The notes under the pieces: model-generated
Told to the model about the DNA's origin: nothing
Seen by the model: the letters and a program-made list of their open reading frames with translations, nothing else
Databases searched by the model: none
NCBI GenBank assembly: GCA_029204225.1
Contig: CM055095.1
Location: 13,608,049 to 13,672,048 of the forward strand
Source of the DNA: Diphasiastrum complanatum
Lineage: Eukaryota; Streptophyta; Lycopodiopsida; Lycopodiales; Lycopodiaceae
Reading direction: 5' to 3'
DNA length: 64,000 bases
Position numbers and translations under genes: made by a program
In this document: one piece after another, positions 47,222 through 56,900 of the stretch
Layout of the letters: the number at the start of each line of letters is the position of its first letter
Position numbering within the stretch: the stretch's first letter is position 1

Positions 47222-47345
47222 GGGGTTGGCTCAGTTGGTTGGCTTGGCATCCAAAGTTTCTTTGGTCCCAGGTTCAAGCCTCCCCTTGGAAACCAAGAAG
47301 CATCCTAGTGTGGGTCATGGTGCAACAATGTCGAAGAACCTCTAA
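47222..47345 (+). mobile_element. tRNA-derived SINE (candidate)
   Basis: GGGGTTGGCTCAGTTGGTTGG contains an A box (TGGCTCAGTTGG, 47227-47238), and CCCAGGTTCAAGCC holds a B box (GGTTCAAGCC, 47271-47280) 32 bases later. This is the classical plant SINE/tRNA promoter layout. The 3' end and target duplication are not clear; the end given is an estimate. It lies about 650 bases upstream of the phosphate-carrier start. Confidence 0.65.
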
Positions 47346-47988
47346 ACTTTAGTGCCCTCTAGGTGAGAGAGTCCTTTTGAATTGTGACGATTGTCAGGGT
47401 GCTCTAAGTCATGTGTGAGGAGTTGGCCCACAAAGGGGAAGAGGCTGAAGTGGCATAGTGGCAGCACTTGCTCCTCTCTAGTCTCTCTCGTTTGAAACTG
47501 CCCAAATCTTCGAGTTTCAAAGTCACCCACGCTAGTTAGTAGTTACTAACATATATATATTATTGTTAGGCTTTTGATGTGAAAATTCGGAAAGCTCCTC
47601 TCCTCGTACATGTTGGAATCTTATTATTAAATTCGAATGTTCTTGCTCCTCCAATCTGGCCGATCTGAGGGGGAGGGGGTGGGGGAGGGGCTGAAAGAAG
47701 TCCACGAGTCGAGTCGACGCTCCAAATTTGGGGGGACGTAGTGATCCAGCCAAACTGGGAGAGGCACTCAAATTTGACCAAGTTTAGCAGTTTCCCCGAA
47801 GCAGGAAGGAAGGGTCGGCGTAGCACCGCAGGAGCAGCAGCGCAGTTAGCTTTTCTTCTTGTTTTGCTTGGCTTCTCCTCCTCACTTTCGCGGCTCTCTC
47901 TCACCGAGTGAGCGAGCGAGTGAGCGTGCGTTCGTTCTTCATATTTTGTTGCAAGCTGCCGTTGCGATCCATAAATATCGATCTGTCA
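47346..47988 (+). promoter_or_regulatory. Promoter and 5' UTR of the phosphate carrier gene
   Basis: An AT-rich CATATATATATT at 47550 could be a TATA box. Downstream there is a purine-rich GGGGGAGGGGGTGGGGGAGGGG (about 47669) and then a CT-rich 5' UTR with GAGCGAGCGAGTGAGCG. Transcript start not fixed. Confidence 0.4.
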
Positions 47989-50900
47989 ATGGCGCCCCGC
48001 GAACAATCCTTGGTCCCCTCGCATCTTTACACAAGCCGGATCGTGGGTGCAGCTTTGTCCCACGTTACTTCGCAGGCTCCCGCTGCCCCTCCCATCCCCG
48101 TTGGCTATGCCAGATTTTCTTCCTCTTCTACTTCTTCTTCGCCTGCAGATCTGAGCCCGGTGAGGACTAATGTCTCTGGATCCAAGTTCTTCATCCCTTC
48201 TGCAAATGAGAGCAAGAAAATCGCACTCTACTCTCCTGAGTTTTATGCTGCCTGCACATTTGGAGGTATCATGAGCTGCGGACTCACGCACATGGCCGTC
48301 ACGCCTCTGGATCTGGTGAAATGTAACATGCAGGTGCGAGGAGTGCTGTGCTACTTTTTGCCTTGTTAGGGTTTGAAACAAAAAAAAACAGGACTTCAGA
48401 ACTTGTGTGATACTTATTTGGAGATATTTGTGCCTTAGTGCATTCTCATTGATGCGGCTGTTTCTTTCTTCTTTACGGCAGATTAGTTTATTGTTCTTGT
48501 AGATTTAAACTTTTACTTTTCTTTGTGGCTAATGTCTGATGAGGTTGCACTCATTATTTGACTTGGACTTGTTCCGTAGATATCTAGGTCGTGACCTATT
48601 TATGGCTATTGTCTGATAAAATTGCTAACATAACCTGAGTGTTTTGTTAAATATATAGTTTTTAGACCTATTTTATGGTTATTATCCAATCATATTGCTC
48701 GAATTACACGACTGTTCAGGTGGATTTTCAATTTCTTTTTATTTCATGGCTATTTTCTAATCAGATCGCCTTTACTTTACTCACCCCTAAAATTAGTCTT
48801 TTTACGCATTTTGTGCCGTTGTGTCAGATTGCTCAGATTTTTTATGCGTTTTCGTTGGTATGGAATGTCTTTACGTGTTTAGTTGCTATTATCTGATGAG
48901 ATTGCTCAGATCTCTTGGCTGTTCTCGGGTTTTTCAGATTTTTATCTATTTCGTCGGTATGTTGCTATTTATCGTATTTAGTGGCTTCTATCCACTCAGA
49001 TTGCTGTTGGCTGTCCTCGATCGGATTTATTTCTTTTAACCTATTTTGTGGGTAATATTGTATCAGATCGCTCCCGAAAAATACAAAAGCATTTCCGGTG
49101 GCTTTGGAGTCCTCTATAAGGATCAAGGTTATAAGGGCTTTTTCAAAGGATGGGCTCCTACCTTGTTAGGTTACAGTGCTCAGGGAGCGTGCAAGTTTGG
49201 TTTTTATGAATTCTTCAAGAAGTACTATTCCGACTTGGCTGGCCCCGAGAATGCGCATAAGTACAAGACCTTGATCTATCTAGCAGGCTCAGCTTCGGCA
49301 GAGTTTATTGCAGATATTGCTCTGTGCCCCTTTGAGGCTGTGAAAGTTAGAGTGCAGACACAGCCAGGCTTTGGAAATGGTCTTAGTGATGGCTTGCCAA
49401 AGATTTTGGCAGCCGAAGGAGTTGCAGGGTGTGTAGTTGATCACTCTATCTTGTGCTTCTTCTTCTTTTGTACTTTAAAATATAGAACATACGATTTGAA
49501 TATGAGCTAAGTATTTGGCACATATTATATTAATAAGTATATTTGTTTCTTTGCAGACTCTATAAGGGCATTGTACCTCTTTGGGGACGTCAGATTCCCT
49601 GTAAGTGCAAGCTCTTTAAGTTTACATAATGTCTCAGTTCCTTTTGGTCCTTATTGAACTTTGCAAATATTCAATCTCAATTTACTTCATTATTCTGTAA
49701 TTTGCAACTACTACTTCTTCCTAGTGTGAAGTCTAACAAATCTTAGTGCAACGCCATTCAGAATTGGACCTGGCTGATTTGAATTTGCATTTAATGTAAG
49801 AAATTAATGAAACCTTATTTATTAAAAAGTCAGATTTCAGAAACTGTTCCCCCCCACCCCCACCCACCCCCCCGCCCCCCTCTTTTATTTGAATCACATG
49901 AAATGGGAATCATGGTTTGGCCCCAATCAGATTGTTTTTGTACTTTAGGTTGGACCATCAGACTTTTTTACAATTTTAGAATGATTCATTATCTTTTCAC
50001 TAGTTGTCTGCTGTCGAAATTAGTAGGTAGCATCCAGGCGATGCACAATAACAAAATAGTACTACTGACTTTTGTGACAGAAGAAAATACTAACAATTTC
50101 ACTATCATAAGCTGAGGATAGGGTGTAGTTGATTGTGATGCCGCATAATATCGTAGATTAAAGAGGGATTTTGCTAAGTAAATGTGGAGGTTGAGGCACC
50201 TGGCATACATAAGAGTACAAGGCAAGGAGAGTATACTGTTTTTCACACATTTGCGAAATAAGTATTTTGGTTATTTCATATGGTTTTCTGAAAAGTCAGG
50301 ACATACGAAGACATGCTAGTCATTCAATTTTGGAGTTTGCCATTAACACACACGCAACTGAAGGAGGGAGGGCTAGCGTAACTAAATGTCTCAAATGTCC
50401 AAACATGAAATGTTGTTTGAAATGCATTCTAAATGTTTGGAAAAATCAGCCAAAAATTTGAAATTTTTATTGTATTTTAGAGTTTTCAAAAAACGGAGGC
50501 ATTTGTTATACAATAAAACCATCACATGAGTGAGCATGGGACCATGCATTGCCTTAGAGTATCAGTACAAATAGGTGAGATTTCGGGGCCAAAAGCTCGT
50601 TACAAATGGGCTTGAAAGGAGATGTGTTTTGAACAAGTTTGGCTCATTACCCAAATGTGTTTGGTTACTGCTATGGTGGAAGGTCAGCATGTTCGTCTGT
50701 GTGAATGTATAAAATCTGATTCAGACATATCTCCATGCATCTACTTTAAGCATTGATGACATGAGTAGGGATTAGTTAGGAACGAGTCCTTGCCATGCAT
50801 GATGGAGTGGACAGTTCAAGACTTTGTGGGTTGCACATGTGAAGTTAAAGATTGCAGGTTTTTTTACTAATTCAGGTGCTATCCTAGACTTTTGCACTGA

Positions 50901-53900
50901 TATATTGCTATTTAGCCTTCATCAGCAACAATTTCTCCTTAAAAGTCTGATTGATTAGAAAGCCAGGATGACACTCAGTCCTTGTTGGGCAGAAGTTTTG
51001 GGAAAAAGTGGTGGTAAAGAATCTTTTCACAGTAAAGGCATCCTGCATTTGCTAAAGTGTTTAGAAGACATCTTTTTGGTTTGGAGAATGATTTGTTTAG
51101 CAGTGCTAGTACAGGTTTACAAAATGTCAAGCCATTATGGAGTTCAATCAGCTCATTCAAAGTACAAGAATTGCTGCTATTATGAAACTGGTGATCTGAG
51201 TACATTACTATTCACATATGTTTGGTTTGGTGCGTCTGGCTTGTGCTAGGAGAAAGGTTGTTGAGGTCATTGGTGGGGGTCTCATGGTAGTTGTTCTTCA
51301 GTCGGTCATTGCAGTAGCATTTGTTAATTGGCACTGTCATGTGTTGACAACAACATACGAGATGTTACTAAGTTTTCTGCAATGTATCTACGAGCAGATC
51401 CGGTTATGAAAAGCACACTGGTTCAGAGAATAATCTATCAGGACTTGAAAAGAATGTATAAAAATTAGCGAAGACTAAATTATGTCAGTCTTGAAAAAAT
51501 TTGTGATTTTGCGGATTCACTAAGTGTCCTCTATGTTGCCCATGGCAGATACAATGATGAAATTTGCTTGTTTTGAGGGCACCGTGGAAGCCCTGTATAA
51601 GTATGTTGTTCCTGTACCAAAAGACGAATGTTCAAAGGTTACACAACTTGGAGTAAGCTTTGCAGCCGGTTATATTGCAGGAGTATTCTGTGCCATTGTC
51701 TCACACCCAGCAGACAATCTAGTTTCTTTCCTCAACAATGCCAAGGATGCCACTGTGGGTCAGGTACTTGTTGACTTTCTCATTCACAAGAAATGTGGCA
51801 ATTCTAAGGTAGTTTCCTCTTACATAAATTTGTGCATTCTCATAGTCATCTTAGATTTTTGGGTGCTTTTCAGTAGATTGTTCATGAACGTGGGTTGAGA
51901 AGATTAGAGCTTTTAGACCCCGACTCTATGCTGTAAGCAATTTTCAGGCACTTTATTCTGTAGTTTTCTGAGTCATGTTCCTGCCCTAGAATGCACAGAG
52001 CAGCATGTTCTGAATGCCTTTATGTGATCTCGGGACTTGTGGAGTTGTAAAAGAATGATGGACGCTTCTTATGACATTCAAGCTTGTTCCTACCCTAGAA
52101 CATACATAGCAGCATGTTCTGCAGCTTAACTGTGGATCAAAAGCTGTAAAAGAATCACAAGCTATCATGTCCAATCTTATTGGCCTCTCTTACCCATTCA
52201 GCATGAACTCTACGTCCCTGTTCTGCAGTCTAGTTGTGAACTGAATCACAGATTTTAGCGTCAACGAAGCATAAAGATCAGATATGAGGCAGCAAAGACT
52301 AATTCTTACAAGAAGCATAGACGCATCACATTTATCCTGGCCATAGCCCTTCATCAATATCATAAGCTATCAAATGAATCACAATGTCTCCTACTTATGC
52401 CCATAGAGAAGCCCTAAAAGGAACTTCTAATGGATAAGACTGAACGAACTAGTCAAGTAAGGAGGGATAATAGTGCGCCCTCCCAGTAGTTGTGTGACCC
52501 ACTAGGTGAACCCCACTCCACAGTTATATGTCCAAAATAGCAAAATTGGAAAAAGCCAATAATGAATAAAAAGGGCCCAAGGCTTTGCTTTAATATGAAG
52601 TAATAAAAGGTCACGGTGAATGGAATAAGCTGAGTCCATAACTCTCCCTTGTTTAAAAACAAAGTCCCCTCCAAGGGAGCAAGATAATCATGTAGCAGAC
52701 ATATCTGGAGGAACAGCAGTGGCAGTAGTTGGATCAGCACACTGGACATAAAGGAGAGCTGCACAATGAGCCTTTGAAGGCTACATATAATCATTCGGAA
52801 TTTCCCGGATTATCAATACCAACAAGTGAGTGGGTAACATTGCCATGTAAAAGAGTTTAGTGTTTGCCGAGTCAGGTCCAGAGTATTAGCACTGAGTGAA
52901 GCAAACCAATTTGCCCCAAGGTAAAATTATGGTGATCCAAACGAATGACAAAGAAATCTGCATGACCGGTAAAATCCTTAATGCGATACTCCAACCCCTG
53001 AAACATCTGAGAAGTATCAAAGGAGTGGGAATTGGCAACCTCGAAGCGCAAAGGATGTGTACCAGAAACAAGAGGGGCACAGATCTGAGAGGAAAAGAAT
53101 ATCCTCAGAAGGAACTGGAATATCAAGAACAGGAGGAGGCTCATCAAATAGTTGGAGATAGACATTAGAATCATCAACATTGGCGCCTAGTGGTAGTAGC
53201 AGCAGGCTGGCGGCAATCCCGAGCAATATGATCAGGACTCTGACAACGAAAACAGAGACGCTTGTCACAAATCTTAGCGAACTCTGTAGGAGAGTAATGA
53301 CGAATATAAACAGGACAAGGTGTAGGAGGACAAACAGAAGAAACAAGAGGGACAAAGGTAGCAGAAGGAATAGAAGAGGAAGAAGAAAGAGAAGTAGGTA
53401 TGCGACTAGGTGAGAAAAACCAAAAGGAACAAGAAGATCAAGATACTTATGCTGAAGAGTAGTAGCAAGGGAAACAACATTAAATAGTGTAGTAGGGAAA
53501 AATGAAGCAACATCATAACGCAAAGCACCATGTAAGCCAATGATATAGTGAGAAATAAGCTCAATGAAAGCTCCATAAAATGATCAATGTAAAGCTCCAA
53601 ATCATGGGGGTGGGAAAGGCAACAAAAATATTCATGCTGGTGACTCAATCACTGAGGATCAATCATAACATGACGCAAGTCACATAGAAAAGCTACTCAA
53701 AGATGCATCCCCTTTTGATCTAAGATCAGTGTGAAAAACCTGCCACCAAGTGGCAGCACGACTATCTAAATGTAAAGCAACAAGCTGGATCTTCTGAGTA
53801 TCCGACTTTGGATACATTCGAAAATAATTCTCCAATTTACCAAAACAATTCTTTGAGAGATTCCTATTAGAGGAACTAGAGTAGGTAGTAAGTTGGATCT

Positions 53901-56900
53901 TATCACGGAAGTCATGAGCAAGGTGAGGAACACGACCAGTAGGTCGAGGAAATGGATAAAAACTAGGAGTAAGAGTGGGAGGAAAGGCGGGAACATCAAA
54001 AGGGTTGCCAACAGGAAGAGATGTAGAAGAAAATGTTCCAAAAGGAGGCTGCATAGGGGCCTTGCCAAGACCATGAGAAGGAAGAGAAGTATCAACCTGA
54101 GAATGAAGAGTAACAAGCTAAATGGAAACATCATCTAGACATGAAAGATATGGAGAACCTTCTGAATAAGCTCTTCCATAGAATCTTGACAGGCTCACGA
54201 GGTGTGTGGTCGGGAAAGGCCATCAAGAAAAATGTGATTTTAGGAGAAAAAATGAACAATAGATTTGGGGGAGCAGACTTTTGTCGTCACCACAAATTAG
54301 TTCATTAAGACTACAAGAATTAAAAAACAGAAAGTATGGAAATGGGAAAAAGCAGACAACAATTAAAAGCTAGAAAGACAAAAAAAATATTCTTTTTTTT
54401 TTCAAAATAAAAAACTAATAAATTGCCATAAAAGCTAGAACGTAGAGATGTAGAGATACTTCTAATGAAACTGAGAAAGCACCAGCACAAGAGAAAAAGA
54501 AAATGAACCGGATCTGCAACAAGGCTAGAAAAAAATGCTTAAAAAGAGGAGGAAGTAGGCCGCTGGGACAACCAGCAATCGGAGCTCCAAAAATAGGCTG
54601 TAAAAATGCCCAAAAATGTAGTGAATCAGGGTGTTGGACAGCCTCCAATCACATCTATCTGCAAATAGGCTGCAAAAAGGCCGAGAAAGATGGTGAATTA
54701 GTGCGTTGGACAGCCACCAAGCAGATCTGCAAATGGGCTGGAAAACTACAAAAAAAAGTGGGCAAGTAGGGCACTGGACAGCCTCCATACAATCAAATCT
54801 GCAAATGGGTTGCCCTCTTGGAGGAAAGTGCTCTAAAAAATGTGGCGATGGAGCCTTCGAAGGATTGTCAAGAACCAGCAACAAATGCTGATGAAAAAGT
54901 GCCTAAACCTCCTCCAAATAAGGCGCTAGAAAGTGCAATAGGTGTTGCTCAGATGAGACTAGCATAGATGCATCACATAGATCTTGGCCATAGCCCTACA
55001 AGCCATGAATAGCTGAAGCCTAATTAGGACTAAGAGAGTAATCAATATCATAAGCTATCAAATGAATCACAATGTCCCCTATTTATACCCATAGAGAAGC
55101 CCTAAAAGGAACTTCGAAGGGTTATGACCAAGCTAATCAAGTCAAGTAATCGATAAGACTGACCAAACTAATCAAGTCTAGTAATGGATAAGACTGACCA
55201 AGAGGGATAATAGTGCACCCTCCCAGTATGCTTGTGACCCATTAAGTGGTCCCCACTCCTCAGTCATATGTCCAAGATAATAGTGCACCGTCCCAGTACC
55301 CTTGTGACCCATTAAGTGGTCCCCACTCCTCAGTCATATGTCCAAAAGAGTAACTAGACTAATAAAATAGGCCATAGGCCAATACATGAATAAAAAGGGC
55401 CCAAGGCTTGCTTATGCATAAAATAAAGTAATAAAAGGACGCGTTTAATGTAATAAGCCGAGCCCATAACTACTCCAGTTCGACTCACTGGTACTTTCTT
55501 CTCTCACTTCATCCTATTCTGGCCATCTACCACTATGTCCAGCATGCTTGTCCTTGTCTCCAAAGCCTCCTGCTTGACTTCCTTTTCTGGTTTCCTGTTG
55601 CCTCCCCTGACCACCTTCCACCTAAATTCCTCCAACTTTCACCCTCTATGTCGTCTGCCCAACTGTCACTGTCCCAGCTCCTCAATCTCCTAACCACCCT
55701 TGTGGCCTGCCTGGATGCCTGATGCCTTGATCTTGAGCTATTGCCATCAGCATCCAACCTCTGACTGCATAATAGGACAATGGCCCTAAATTGAGTCTTG
55801 CATTGTGCATGAGTTTTAGCTTCTGAAGGAATGTTCTAAACTAAATGCTCTCCAACTTTCGATGTGGTCGCAAGGCCTTCTGGAACACCATTGTTCAGAA
55901 TCTACGGAACTGCCGTCTGCAGCCCTGAGTCCCTTGCTCATACCATGTCCTTGGCATGCTTTTTCCCAAAAAATTATCAGAAATGGAAGAGAATCGCTTT
56001 GATAGATTACTAGCTAGTAGCTTGCTCCTCGTACCATTATTTTTTGCAAATTGCCCCCTCGAGCTTGGTTGTTTTCCACTGAACATTTTTTGCTCTCTGG
56101 TTTGAAAAGTTAGCTGTGCAAATTATAATTCTGCTTTTGTAGCAGGTGTAAAATGTTGTTGGGGTTTTGATTTTGATAAAGAAAAATCATTGAATAACTT
56201 ATTTTCTGCAAATGATGATCAGCATCAGTAAACCATAGAATCCGTGAACCTTGGACGGTTCACCATGGTTCTTAGAACCGTACGGTTCACAAAGTCTGGT
56301 TCCCAGAACCGTGGTGAACCGTACAATAATAAATTAATTAATTAATTATTTTTTACTACCCAAAAACAGCCCAAAAAAAGGCCAAAAAAGCCAAAAAAAA
56401 AAACAGAATTGTTGAGGGAGTTTAATTCTTTCTTTTGGGGAGGACCATAGCATTTCAATAATGAATCAATTAATGGCTTTTTTTTTACTTCCCACCCCCA
56501 AAAACAGCCCAAAGAAGAAGTAAAAAAAGGCCAAAAAAACCCGAATTGTGTAGAGAGAGAGGGGGGGGGGGGGGGTTATCATAGGAAACCATTTAATTAC
56601 ACATCAATTAGCCATCCATCAAGGAAAACAAGTGAGATGCTCTGTATATAATGTTATCATATAGAACCCGCCACATACGGCTGGGGTCTGACCAGAAAGA
56701 AACACAAGAATGGAACATAAATGAACAACATGACTACCTCTAAAACATGTCCTCAAGATGCCTGTGTGGCATCCGGATCATCAGAATCATCTGACTCAGC
56801 CTCCTCTGTCATAGCCTCACTGAAGTCATGTAATACCTCTCCCTCAATCTGTGACCCTGACAAAGTGAGGCGAGATGCACCTCTGCCAAAGCCTGGCGAC

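Larger units (their letters stand above)
52314..55470 (-). mobile_element. Gag-only LTR retrotransposon in carrier intron 4
   Basis: Direct repeats at about 52314-52642 and 54961-55470 share CATAGACGCATCACAT-type starts, GCTATCAAATGAATCACAATGTC, TAGAGAAGCCCTAAAAGGAACTTC, GATAATAGTGC.CCCTCCCAGTA, GAATAAAAAGGGCCCAAGGC and a CATAAC end. They are LTRs of a minus-strand element. The interior encodes only a gypsy-type gag. No protease, RT or integrase is seen in about 2.3 kb, so it fits the class of non-autonomous gag-bearing elements. Edges are approximate, and no target duplication was fixed. Confidence 0.75.

Noticed and set aside
49850..49880. C-rich run in carrier intron 3 as a quadruplex or regulatory element
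   Set aside because: A CCCCCCCACCCCC-type low-complexity run within an intron; nothing more supports a role.
52453..54134. Leu/Phe-rich frames that look like membrane proteins in intron 4
   Set aside because: They are shadow frames of the gypsy gag and its leader. The real signal is the gag fold and CCHC knuckle in neighbouring frames.
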